NCBI GenBank assembly: GCA_947001705.1
Contig: CAMQHT010000003.1
Coordinates: 27,213-91,212 of the forward strand
DNA: 64,000 nt
Reading direction: 5' to 3'
Origin: an uncultured Collinsella sp.
Lineage (GTDB): Bacteria > Actinomycetota > Coriobacteriia > Coriobacteriales > Coriobacteriaceae
Positions 32,684 to 40,631 of the stretch are shown here, one piece after another. The notes below the pieces were generated by a model. It made no database searches. It was given only the letters and a program-made list of their open reading frames with translations, and was not told where the DNA came from. How positions within the stretch are numbered: position 1 is the first letter of the stretch; every line of letters begins with the position of its first letter. The position numbers were made by a program, and so were the translations under genes.

Positions 32684-33556
32684 ATGTTCGATATGGTTTC
32701 TCGCCGCGGATTCGTCTCGCTCTCTGCTGTCGCCGCTGCCGGCCTTGGCCTTGCCGGCTGCTCTGGCAACAAGACGTCTGAGCCGACTGGCTCCGATGCC
32801 GGTTCTGCTAAGGCATCTTCCAAGAAAGCTGTCGAGCTGCAGGTCTTTGCCGCCAACTCGCTCGAGAGGGCTCTGCCCGAGGTTCAGGAGCTTTACACCG
32901 AGCAGACCGGTACCACGTTTGCCGACACGCAGTTTAAGGCGTCTGGCGACCTCGTTGAGCAGATGCGCGCCGGTGCCACGGTCGACGTGCTCATCACCGC
33001 TTCCAAGGGCACCATGGATGACGCTGAGACCGCCGAGCTCGTCGACACCGACACCCGTGAGGATATGTTCGTCAACGATCTTGTGATCATTCGCGCCGAG
33101 GGCTCCGACACCAAGGTCGAGGCCATCGCCGACGTCGCGAATCTGGACGGCAAGATCGCCATTGGCGACGCCAAGACCGTTCCCGCCGGCAAGTACGCCA
33201 ACCAGGCGCTGGCTTCTGTGGGCCTCTATACCGGCACCGAGGGCGACGACGGCGAGTATGCGCCCGAGATCGCCGACAAGGTCGCACTGGCAGACAAAGT
33301 TGGTACCGCCGCCGCCTATGTGTCCACAGGCGACTGCGTTGCCGGTTTTGTCTACAGCTCTGACATCTACCGCTACAACGGCATCGAGGAGGCCTTCGTG
33401 TGCCCCGAGGACTCGCACAAGCCCATCGTGTATCCCGGTGCTGTCGCCGATAGCTCCGAGCATGCCGACGAGGCTAAGGCGTTCATCGACTTTTGCCTGT
33501 CCAACAAGAAGGCTCAGACGATTTGGGCTAAGTACGGCTTTGAGCTTTCCGAGTAG
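32684..33556 (+). CDS. modA: Molybdate-binding lipoprotein of ABC transporter
   Basis: The substrate-binding protein of a molybdate (or tungstate) importer, 290 residues. The N terminus has a twin-arginine-type motif (SRRGFVSLS), a hydrophobic core and a lipobox LGLAGC with the acylated cysteine at about residue 26, so it is exported, possibly by Tat, and anchored to the membrane. The mature part begins VELQVFAANSLERALPEVQ, matching the ModA start (AASL-type), with FKASGDLVEQMRAGATVDVLITA, AIGDAKTVPAGKYANQAL and the C-terminal AKAFIDFCLSNKKAQ. ATG 32684 with GAAAGGG six bases upstream. First gene of modABC. Confidence 0.93.
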   Translation: MFDMVSRRGFVSLSAVAAAGLGLAGCSGNKTSEPTGSDAGSAKASSKKAVELQVFAANSLERALPEVQELYTEQTGTTFADTQFKASGDLVEQMRAGATVDVLITASKGTMDDAETAELVDTDTREDMFVNDLVIIRAEGSDTKVEAIADVANLDGKIAIGDAKTVPAGKYANQALASVGLYTGTEGDDGEYAPEIADKVALADKVGTAAAYVSTGDCVAGFVYSSDIYRYNGIEEAFVCPEDSHKPIVYPGAVADSSEHADEAKAFIDFCLSNKKAQTIWAKYGFELSE

Positions 33557-33624
33557 TGCGGCTTGGCGCGATAATCCCATCGTTTTGTGTTTCACTCCGT
33601 TCTTGTATTCGCTTGGAGCTTTTC

Positions 33625-35067
33625 GTGCTTAATAGATTCCGCATGCTTGTCGCCTGTGCTTTGACCTTCGCGCTTTGCTGGGTGCCGGGATTTGCGTTTG
33701 CTGGGGACGCTGAGGACGGGGCCCAGGTTGCTGCGACCGCTCATGGGCTTTCCTATGGAATCGAGGGTTTTGAGCGGTTGGCCAAGGGGACCGCTCGTGC
33801 CATGGAGGGCCAGCCAGAGGGCTACCGGTTTCCCGTTGACGAGGACGTGGACCTTGTAGTGGTGCCTGCTGCCGATCGCGTTGTGGTGTGGATATCGCCC
33901 GAGGCGGTCGAGAAGTACGGATTGGATCCGCAGGATAACGAGTGCGTATTGGGTCTCAAGGCCCTCGTCTGTGAGCTCGACAGCGCAAACTGCATGGGAG
34001 GTGCGCAGCTGGGGGACGTGGATCTTCCTTGGTATGTCACGGCGGAAACAACGTTTAATGCCGGCGGGTATACCTATGCCTTTGATGTGCGTGGTGCGGA
34101 TGGGGACCGCTATGTGGTGATTGCATCGGCCTCGGGTGATGCCAAGGGCGGCGCGCGTTGGCTTGATAGCGCTCAAATGGTAGAGGCATCGTCTGTCGTG
34201 TTGCGGGATGAGCAGGGGCCCTTGACCTCTCTGGCCTCCTTTTTAGGCGGCATCGACTACCGCCCGTTTTGGGTGTCTATCAAAACGAGCGGCCTTGCCC
34301 TGGTGATTGCCTTTGCACTGGGCCTGTTTGCCGCGTGGAAGACTATGGGTACCTCGAGTCGCATCAAGGGCCTGCTCGATTCGGTCTTTACGATTCCTAT
34401 GGTGCTGCCGCCCACGGTCTGCGGCTTTTTGCTGCTTATGCTGTTTGGCCGCTCGACCGGTGTCGGCCAGTGGCTGATCGCGCACGGCATCTCGATTGTC
34501 TTTACGTGGCCGGCGGCGGTTGTCTCTGCCGTGGTGGTATCGTTTCCCCTGGTCTACCGTACGGCGCTCGGTGCCTTTGAGAGCCTCGACACGCAAATGC
34601 TCGACGCCGCGCGAACCTTGGGATGGTCCGAGCGTCGCATCTTTACCAAGCTTATGATGCCGCTTGGCTGGCCCTCGATTGCCGCCGGCACGGTGCTCGC
34701 CTTTGCCCGCGCGATGGGCGAGTTTGGTTGCACGCTGTTCTTTGCAGGCAACTATGCCGGCATTACGCAGACCATTCCCATTGCGATTTACTTTGAGTGG
34801 ATGGGCGGCAATACGTCGGTGGCTCTCTTTTGGGTCGTGGTCGTAATAGCGTTCAGCTTCCTGGTCATCCTATTCATCAACATGTACACGGCGCATTCTC
34901 AAAAGTATCGCGAGCGCGGTCTCTCCCGTGCGGAGCGCAAGCAGGCTAAAGAGCTCGCCGGACAGGGCGATTCGCTTGACCCTGTGGGCGGTGATGCCTT
35001 GCGTATCGATCGCGAGGCGCTGGCCGAGCTTATGCGCGATGGCGCGGTCGCAAAGGGAGGTCGATAA
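33625..35067 (+). CDS. modB: Molybdate ABC transporter permease with extra N-terminal exported domain
   Basis: The permease of the molybdate importer, but 480 residues instead of the usual 220-280. Residues about 215-425 are a normal ModB, with five to six membrane helices and the coupling EAA-type motif AARTLGWSERRIFTKLMMPL at about 329-348. Ahead of it lies a signal-peptide-like segment (LVACALTFALCWVPGFAFAG, about 8-27) and a roughly 180-residue region (28-208) predicted outside the membrane, with two or three cysteines (about 107, 116, 123), which I do not recognise. A 55-residue charged tail follows the last helix. GTG at 33625 with GGAG six bases upstream; the frame runs back to modA without a better start. 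modC follows after three bases. Confidence 0.85.
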   Translation: MLNRFRMLVACALTFALCWVPGFAFAGDAEDGAQVAATAHGLSYGIEGFERLAKGTARAMEGQPEGYRFPVDEDVDLVVVPAADRVVVWISPEAVEKYGLDPQDNECVLGLKALVCELDSANCMGGAQLGDVDLPWYVTAETTFNAGGYTYAFDVRGADGDRYVVIASASGDAKGGARWLDSAQMVEASSVVLRDEQGPLTSLASFLGGIDYRPFWVSIKTSGLALVIAFALGLFAAWKTMGTSSRIKGLLDSVFTIPMVLPPTVCGFLLLMLFGRSTGVGQWLIAHGISIVFTWPAAVVSAVVVSFPLVYRTALGAFESLDTQMLDAARTLGWSERRIFTKLMMPLGWPSIAAGTVLAFARAMGEFGCTLFFAGNYAGITQTIPIAIYFEWMGGNTSVALFWVVVVIAFSFLVILFINMYTAHSQKYRERGLSRAERKQAKELAGQGDSLDPVGGDALRIDREALAELMRDGAVAKGGR

Positions 35068-35070
35068 GCC

Positions 35071-36141
35071 ATGTCGCTCGTTCTGGATATCAAAAAGCGC
35101 TATCCGGGCTTTACCCTCGACATTCAGCTCGATGCCGGCGAGGAGCGTGTGGCGCTGCTGGGCGCCTCGGGTTGCGGCAAGAGCTGCACGTTGCGCTGCA
35201 TTGCCGGCGTGGAGACACCCGACGAGGGCAAGATCGTCGTCAACGGCGTGACCTTTTTTGACTCGGCGGCGGGTATCAACCTGTCGCCCCAGGAGCGAAA
35301 ATGCGCCCTGCTGTTCCAAAACTATCAGCTGTTTCCCAACATGACGGTGGCCGATAACGTTTGCGCCGGTGTTAAGGATGCGGGTGACGCCGCCGCGCGA
35401 AAAAAGCTCGCCGAGCGTTATCTGGGCATTTTCGGTCTGGCCGACTTTGCCGACCGCTATCCCGCGCGCCTCTCGGGCGGCCAGCAGCAGCGTGTGGCGC
35501 TTGCCCGCATGGTGGCGGCGCATCCCGGCATCTTTATGTTCGACGAGCCCATGAACGCACTCGATTCCTATCTTAAGAGCGCCCTCGAACAGAACATGCT
35601 CGACCTGTTCGATGTATGCAACCGCACCGTGCTCTACGTGAGCCACGACATCGACGAAGCGTGCCGCCTGTGCGAGCGTATCTGCGTGATGCATGACGGG
35701 CATGTTGAGGAGATCGGCTCCGTCGAGGACGTGGTCCGCCGTCCGCAGACGCTGGCGGCGCTGCGCCTGACGGGCTGCAAGAACACAAGCCGGGCGCGCA
35801 AGATCGGCGACGAAGAAGTTGAGGCCCTCGACTGGGGCATGACCTTCAACGTGGGCCGTGAGGTTCCCGATAACGTGGCGTACCTGGGTATTCGTGCGAG
35901 CTACTTCCATGTGGACAACCGTGCCGAGCGGGGTCGCAACAGCTATGATTTGCACGTGGCCCGTGTGAGCGATTCGCGCTTTGAGCGCCTGGTGCTGCTG
36001 GATGTGCCGCGTGCCGATGCGCCGACGCGCCTGCAGTGGAAGGTCAACAAAGTGGGCATGCCTGTCGACGAGCTGCCGCAAGCAGGCGAGACGCTGCGCA
36101 TGCATTTTGATGCCAGCAGGATCCATTTGGTTTGTCGATAG
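35071..36141 (+). CDS. modC: Molybdate ABC transporter ATP-binding protein
   Basis: The ATPase of the ModABC importer, 356 residues. Walker A is GASGCGKSCTL at about residues 31-41, Q-loop LLFQNYQLFP, ABC signature LSGGQQQRVALAR at about 137-149, Walker B IFMFDEPMNALD, and H-loop VSHDIDEA. The C-terminal part (about 235-356) is a regulatory region where ModC proteins carry molybdate-binding (TOBE/MOP) domains; here it is divergent (VAYLGIRASYF matches the TOBE start). ATG at 35071 lies three bases after the modB stop region with AAGGGAGG ahead. A 7-bp terminator follows at 36153. Confidence 0.92.
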   Translation: MSLVLDIKKRYPGFTLDIQLDAGEERVALLGASGCGKSCTLRCIAGVETPDEGKIVVNGVTFFDSAAGINLSPQERKCALLFQNYQLFPNMTVADNVCAGVKDAGDAAARKKLAERYLGIFGLADFADRYPARLSGGQQQRVALARMVAAHPGIFMFDEPMNALDSYLKSALEQNMLDLFDVCNRTVLYVSHDIDEACRLCERICVMHDGHVEEIGSVEDVVRRPQTLAALRLTGCKNTSRARKIGDEEVEALDWGMTFNVGREVPDNVAYLGIRASYFHVDNRAERGRNSYDLHVARVSDSRFERLVLLDVPRADAPTRLQWKVNKVGMPVDELPQAGETLRMHFDASRIHLVCR

Positions 36142-36152
36142 CGCCGGGTAAT

Positions 36153-36189
36153 GCCGTCGGGGGATATAAGCCTCGGCGGCTTTGTTTTT
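36153..36189 (+). terminator. Rho-independent terminator after modC
   Basis: A 7-bp stem at 36153-36159/36174-36180 followed by TTTGTTTTT. The next 120 bases (36200-36300) are AT-rich with a short TTATC/GATAA inverted repeat near 36220 and no gene. Confidence 0.7.
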
Positions 36190-36285
36190 GCCGTTCGCCG
36201 AATGAGGAATGACAAATTCTTATCAATCAAGATAATTATTTATTAAACGACGGCACACGACGCTGTCGTACGAATGTCAACGGTG

Positions 36286-36314
36286 TTCGCATGGTCGATG
36301 ACCGTTGGTATAGT
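36286..36314 (+). promoter_or_regulatory. Probable promoter ahead of the small ORF and double-cubane operon
   Basis: TTCGCA at 36286-36291, a 17-base spacer, and TATAGT at 36309-36314. It drives the 22-codon frame at 36345 and, beyond it, the reductase gene at 36573. Confidence 0.5.
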
Positions 36315-36344
36315 TGACCTCAACTTGTAAAGGAGGGTGCGCAC

Positions 36345-36413
36345 ATGCCGCAGACGACATACATTCGCCGCGTTGCCGCGCGTGCCCTCTATATGGCTCG
36401 GAGTCGCATATGA
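36345..36413 (+). CDS. 22-codon arginine-rich small ORF in a leader
   Basis: A short frame starting MPQTTYIRRVAARALYMARS with a near-perfect ribosome site (AAAGGAGGG) and its own promoter 30 bases upstream. Five of 22 residues are arginine and there are two tyrosines. Its stop overlaps another ATG (ATGA at 36410) opening a 56-codon frame that ends just inside the next gene. About 160 bases follow before the reductase gene, including a hairpin near 36496-36525. It may be a leader peptide for translation-coupled control of the double-cubane operon or a tiny functional protein. I do not recognise it. Confidence 0.4.
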   Translation: MPQTTYIRRVAARALYMARSRI

Positions 36414-36572
36414 GCAGGTATGTTCACGGCTCCGGGAGAGACGACGCACAACTAAATAATCGACCGCAAAGCAGGTTCCCTAAAATTCCGGGTTTGAGCA
36501 CGGTCGGGCAATCGCCGTCCGTCGTGCATCGATACCGCTGTTATCCGTTTTTGGTTCGAGAGGGGAACCGTC

Positions 36573-37739
36573 ATGGCTGAAGCAATCGAAGAGGTCAAGT
36601 TGCCCAGCACGTTTGAGGAGTTCAACGAGCAGCGCAAGGCCGCGTTTATTCGCGTTAAGGATTACAAGCAGGCCGGTAATCGCCTGATCGGTTTTCTGTG
36701 CAGCTACACGCCGCTCGAGATTATCGATGCCGCGGGGGCTGCGAGCGTGGCTCTGTGTGGTACGTCCGACGAGGTGATTCCCGAGGCCGAGAAGGTGTTG
36801 CCGGCAAACCTGTGCCCGCTCATCAAGTCTACGTATGGTTTTGCCTATTCGCAAAAGTGTCCGTTTACGTACTTTAGCGACATGATCATCGGTGAGACCA
36901 CCTGCGACGGCAAGAAGAAGATGTACGAGCTACTCAACGAGCTCAAGCGCACGCACATTCTGCATCTTCCGCAGGGTCGCGATCGCGCTTACGAGCGTGA
37001 AGGCTGGTACGAGGAGTGTCGCCTGCTCAAGGAGGAGCTCGAGGGCTTCTACGGCATTACGATTACCGACGATGACCTGCGCGCTGCCGTCCGTCGTCGC
37101 AACCGCTTGCGTGCGGCCCAGCTCGAGATGTTTGCGCTGCAGGCCAACCAACCGGCGGCCATGAGCGGCGTCGACCTGATGAGCACCATGTTTGCCGGTA
37201 CGTTCAGCTTTGATATCGAGGCCTATACGCAGCAGCTGGAGCAAAAGGTTGCCAAGCTGCGCGAGGCCTACGACGCGGGCGAGCGCCCGGTCGCGGTGGA
37301 TGCCAAGCGCATTCTGATCACCGGCTGCCCGGTGGGCGGCGTGATCAACAAGATCGGTCGCACCATCGAGTCCAACGGCGGTGTGGTCGTGTGCATGGAC
37401 GACTGCTCGGGCGAGCGCACGGCGGCCATGATGATCGACCCGGAGGCTCCCGACATCCTGCGTGCCATCGCCGACCGCTACCTGGACATCAACTGCTCGG
37501 TCATGACGCCCAACGATGGTCGTATGGAAAACACGCTGGCCATGTGCGAGAAGTATCATGTCGATGGCGTGGTAGAGAGCGTGCTACAGGCCTGCCACAC
37601 CTTTAACGTGGAGAGTGCGCGCATGCAGGAGGCTGTCGAGGGCGCGGGTATTCCGTATATGAAGATTGAGACCGACTACAGCAACGGTGACATGGGCCAG
37701 ATCGAGACGCGCATTGCTGCCTTTATCGAGACCCTGTAG
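36573..37739 (+). CDS. Double-cubane-cluster anaerobic reductase (2-hydroxyacyl-CoA dehydratase D family, YjiM-like)
   Basis: A 388-residue protein of the HgdB/2-hydroxyacyl-CoA dehydratase superfamily, matching in length and partner the YjiM-type double-cubane-cluster proteins. Those proteins carry an [8Fe-9S] cluster and reduce small substrates at very low potential when fed electrons by an ATP-driven activase; the physiological substrate is unknown. Cysteines fitting cluster ligation: GFLCSYTPLEIIDAAGA (start of the family domain), NLCPLIKSTYG, SQKCPFTYF, ETTCDGKKK, ITGCPVGG and CMDDCSGE. ATG at 36573 follows GAGAGGGG. The activase gene begins 50 bases downstream and selD follows, so this pair stands at the head of the selenium cluster. 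Confidence 0.85.
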   Translation: MAEAIEEVKLPSTFEEFNEQRKAAFIRVKDYKQAGNRLIGFLCSYTPLEIIDAAGAASVALCGTSDEVIPEAEKVLPANLCPLIKSTYGFAYSQKCPFTYFSDMIIGETTCDGKKKMYELLNELKRTHILHLPQGRDRAYEREGWYEECRLLKEELEGFYGITITDDDLRAAVRRRNRLRAAQLEMFALQANQPAAMSGVDLMSTMFAGTFSFDIEAYTQQLEQKVAKLREAYDAGERPVAVDAKRILITGCPVGGVINKIGRTIESNGGVVVCMDDCSGERTAAMMIDPEAPDILRAIADRYLDINCSVMTPNDGRMENTLAMCEKYHVDGVVESVLQACHTFNVESARMQEAVEGAGIPYMKIETDYSNGDMGQIETRIAAFIETL

Positions 37740-37789
37740 GACAAATGCGGCAAAGGGATAGCTGCTTTGCCGCATAGAAGGAGGATGCC

Positions 37790-38554
37790 GTGGTTGGCAT
37801 TGGTATCGACATAGGCTCGACGGCCGCGAAGGCTGCGGTGGTGGAGACGGACAACGCCATTGCGTGGACCTGCGTCATGCCGACGGGGTATTCGTCGGTC
37901 GATGCGGCCGAGCGCCTACGCGGTGAACTCGCCGCAGCCGGCTATGACGTGACGGGCGACGATGTTCGCGTGGTCGCGACTGGCTACGGCCGTGTCGCGG
38001 TGCCCTATGCCAACAAGGTAGTGACCGAGATCACCTGCCATGGTGCCGGTGCGGTCCGCCTGTTTGGCGAGCAGGGCACGGTGATCGACGTGGGCGGCCA
38101 AGATACCAAGGTCATCCAACTCAAGGGCGGCCGCGTGGCAAAGTTCGCCATGAACGACAAGTGCGCCGCCGGCACGGGGCGCTTTTTGGAGATCATGGCC
38201 GACCGCTTGGGCATTACCCAGCAGCAGATGACAGACCTCGCCCGCACCGGCGAGCCTACCAAGATTTCCAGCATGTGCACCGTGTTTGCCGAGAGCGAGG
38301 TTATCAGCCTGATCGGTCGCGGTGAGCCGCGCGAGAACATTGCGCGTGGCGTGATCGACAGCGTGGTCTCGCGCGTGGCGACCATGGCCGGACAGGCCGC
38401 GGGCGCCCCGTACTACCTGACCGGTGGTCTGTGCGAGAACGCCTACGTTGTGGAGCGGTTGGGCGAGCTGCTGGGGTCGCCGGTGACCACCTCGCCCCAG
38501 GCCCGCTTTGCCGGTGCCATTGGCGCGGCGATTCGCGCACAGGCGCTCGATTAA
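37790..38554 (+). CDS. Acyl-CoA dehydratase activase-type ATPase (YjiL-like)
   Basis: A 254-residue ASKHA-fold ATPase of the HgdC/BcrA type. It carries one [4Fe-4S] cluster at its dimer interface and uses ATP to push electrons onto the double-cubane partner. Phosphate-1 motif GIGIDIGSTAAKAAVVE is at the N terminus, DVGGQDTKVIQL is the phosphate-2/adenosine part, and the two cluster cysteines are in NDKCAAGTGRFLE and SSMCTVFAESEVIS; GAPYYLTGGLCEN ends the ATP site. The start is GTG at 37790 with GAAGGAGG ahead. It forms an operon with the upstream reductase gene, and selD begins 70 bases downstream. Confidence 0.9.
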   Translation: MVGIGIDIGSTAAKAAVVETDNAIAWTCVMPTGYSSVDAAERLRGELAAAGYDVTGDDVRVVATGYGRVAVPYANKVVTEITCHGAGAVRLFGEQGTVIDVGGQDTKVIQLKGGRVAKFAMNDKCAAGTGRFLEIMADRLGITQQQMTDLARTGEPTKISSMCTVFAESEVISLIGRGEPRENIARGVIDSVVSRVATMAGQAAGAPYYLTGGLCENAYVVERLGELLGSPVTTSPQARFAGAIGAAIRAQALD

Positions 38555-38624
38555 TGCATCGGCCGTGGGCCTGCATTCATGCGTATACTGGGAGGAAATG
38601 ATTGACCGGCGAGAGGAGGTATCG

Positions 38625-39674
38625 ATGGCTGACGATCAGATTAAGCTCACGTCTATGACTGCCGCGAGCGGTTGAGCCGCTAAGTTGGCTCCTGGAGCCC
38701 TCGCCCAGGTCTTGGGCGACTTACCCAATGTGCATAACGACAACCTGCTCGTGGGGTTCGATACCTCCGACGATGCGAGCGTCTTCCGCGTCGGCGATAA
38801 CCTGGGCCTCGTGCAGTCCATCGACTTCTTCCCGCCGATGGTCGACGACCCGTTCCTGTTTGGCCAGATCGCGGCGGCAAACTCGCTGTCGGACATATAC
38901 GCCATGGGTGGACGACCGAGTCATGCTATGAACCTGCTGTGCATTCCCAATTGCCTGGGCGTTGAGGTTGCCGGGCAGATTATGGCGGGTGGCGCCGACA
39001 AGTGCGTCGAGGCTGGCTGCACCATCGCGGGCGGCCACACCATCAACGACGACGAGCCCAAGTACGGCCTGTCCGTGAGCGGTTTTGTGCCACTCGACCG
39101 CATGCTCGCCAACAGCGGTGCGCGCGTGGGCGATGTCCTACTGCTGACCAAGGCGATCGGCTCGGGCATTATCACCACGGCCATCAAGGGCGAGCTCATC
39201 GAGCGGGACGAGGCCAGCCGGATGTTTGATTCTATGCGCACCCTCAACGAGGCCCCGATCCGTTTGGCCGAGGGGCTCGAACTTCACGGCTGCACCGACA
39301 TTACGGGCTTTGGCCTGATTGGGCATGCGTGCGAGATGGCCGAGGGCTCGGGCGTGCAGATTGAGCTTGCGTCGGGGGCGGTGCCGCTCTTTGACCAGGT
39401 GCTCGACATGGCGCGTCTGGGCATTATCCCCGCTGGCTCCTACCGCAACCTGGACTTCTTTGGCCCGCGCGTGGCTGCCGACGAGGACCTGGAGCCGGGC
39501 ATGTTGGATGCGCTGTACGATCCGCAGACCTCGGGTGGTTTGCTCATCGCGGCGCCTGCTGCCGATGTGGATGAGCTCGCGCACCGTCTGCATGCCGAGG
39601 ATCGCATCGCTGCCGTTATCGGTCGCGTGTGCGAGGCGGTGCCGGGCGGTCCTGCCGTTCGTGTTGTTCATTAA
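38625..39674 (+). CDS. selD: Selenide, water dikinase, selenocysteine-containing (UGA at codon 17)
   Basis: SelD makes selenophosphate from selenide and ATP, the selenium donor for Sec-tRNA and other selenium uses. Read from ATG 38625 (with GAGAGGAGG upstream) the frame contains one in-frame TGA at 38673-38675, then stays open to 39674: 349 residues. The TGA falls at codon 17, in SG-U-AAK, exactly where other SelD proteins have catalytic Cys17 or Sec17, three residues before the essential lysine (K20). A hairpin with a GGTCT loop lies 26-44 bases after the TGA. The rest is a normal SelD, with NVHNDNLLVGFDTSDDASV, SDIYAMGGRPSHAMN, AGGHTINDDEPKYGL and DITGFGLIGHACEM. An automatic call starting after the TGA, at 38685, would lose the active site. 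Confidence 0.95.
38701..38719 (+). promoter_or_regulatory. Bacterial SECIS hairpin in selD
   Basis: TCGCCCA-GGTCT-TGGGCGA: a perfect 7-bp stem with a GGTCT apical loop, 25 bases after the in-frame TGA and inside the coding sequence. The loop equals the SelB-binding GGUCU loop of the E. coli fdhF SECIS, and the loop begins 32 bases past the TGA, in the range described for bacterial SECIS elements. Confidence 0.8.
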
Positions 39675-39733
39675 GGAAAACCGTTTATGCGACCGTCCGT
39701 TGTTCTGGGCGGTCCCTTTTGAAAGGAAAAACT

Positions 39734-40360
39734 ATGTCTACCAAAATTGAAGTTAATGCCATGGGCGATGCCTGCCCGCTGCCCGTCGTCAAGACGCTCA
39801 AAGCTCTGAAGCAGCTTGATGGCGAGGGTACTGTGGTGACCTCGGTCGACAACGAGACCGCCGTCAAGAACATCTCCAAGATGGCGCAGGAGAAAGGCTG
39901 CACGGCCTCGGTCGAGAAGGTTTCTGACGCCGAGTGGCACGTGACCGTGGCGACCTCTGGCGCCGTTGCCGTGGCCGATCCAGAGCAGGATGGCGCTGCC
40001 TTCTGTGATGCCAGCGCCGGCAAGGGTAGGCTCGTCATTTCCGTCTACACCGACTGCATGGGCCGTGGCGACGACGAGCTGGGCCACAAGCTCATGAAGG
40101 CGTTTATCTTTGCCGTGACGCAGCAGGAGGAGCTGCCCGCGACCATGCTGTTCTACAACGGCGGCGCCAAGCTCACCGTCGAGGGCTCGCCGGTGCTCGA
40201 TGACCTGAAGGGCCTGGCGGAGCAGGGTGTCGAGATTCTCACCTGCGGCACCTGCCTCGATCACTTTGGCATTAAGGACCAGCTCGCGGTGGGTGAGGTC
40301 ACGAACATGTACGTGATCGTGGAGAAGATGGAACAGGCCGTGCGCGTCGTGCGTCCGTAG
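39734..40360 (+). CDS. yedF: Selenium metabolism protein YedF (TusA-like plus DsrE-like)
   Basis: A 208-residue fusion typical of the selenium-associated YedF family. Residues 1-75 are a TusA/SirA-like domain with the cysteine motif GDACPLPVVKTLKAL (Cys14); residues about 95-208 are a DsrE-like domain (LVISVYTDCMGRGDDELGHKL, LFYNGGAKL, VEILTCGTCLDHFGI). Members occur beside selD and are thought to carry selenium or sulfur as a persulfide/perselenide between proteins. ATG at 39734 follows GAAAGGAAAA. It lies 59 bases after selD and 19 before the DUF3343 gene, in one operon. Confidence 0.92.
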   Translation: MSTKIEVNAMGDACPLPVVKTLKALKQLDGEGTVVTSVDNETAVKNISKMAQEKGCTASVEKVSDAEWHVTVATSGAVAVADPEQDGAAFCDASAGKGRLVISVYTDCMGRGDDELGHKLMKAFIFAVTQQEELPATMLFYNGGAKLTVEGSPVLDDLKGLAEQGVEILTCGTCLDHFGIKDQLAVGEVTNMYVIVEKMEQAVRVVRP

Positions 40361-40379
40361 CGTATTGGTTGGAGTTGCC

Positions 40380-40631
40380 ATGAGGGAGAAGCGCCCGGCG
40401 CTTGTCATCACGTTTCCCACCACGGCGGCCGCCATGGGCTGCGAGTCCCTGTGCATCGAGCGCGGCCTTCCCGGGCGAACGATTCCCGTGCCCGGGGAGG
40501 TCGCTGCCGGCTGCGGCCTGGCGTGGAAGGCGTTGCCTGCCGATGAGGAGCTGCTGCGCAGCGAGCTTACCGCGGCGGGCGTTCCTACCGAGGGCTATAC
40601 CGTGATTGATATGTGGGAGGTCGTGCGATGA
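40380..40631 (+). CDS. DUF3343 protein (putative selenium/sulfur carrier)
   Basis: An 83-residue DUF3343 protein, a small family found almost only beside selD, YedF and cysteine desulfurases. It starts MREKRPALVITFPTTAAAMG; cysteines in GCESLC and AAGCGLAWK are the likely active groups (the family was compared with Se/S carriers). ATG at 40380, with TTGGAG ahead. Its stop overlaps the start of the cysteine desulfurase gene by four bases (ATGA), so the two are translationally coupled. Function in selenium delivery is inferred from context. Confidence 0.85.
   Translation: MREKRPALVITFPTTAAAMGCESLCIERGLPGRTIPVPGEVAAGCGLAWKALPADEELLRSELTAAGVPTEGYTVIDMWEVVR

Noticed and set aside
38685..39674. 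selD starting at the ATG after the TGA
   Set aside because: Loses the catalytic Sec17/Lys20 segment; no ribosome site at this ATG, and the upstream start explains everything with one Sec codon.
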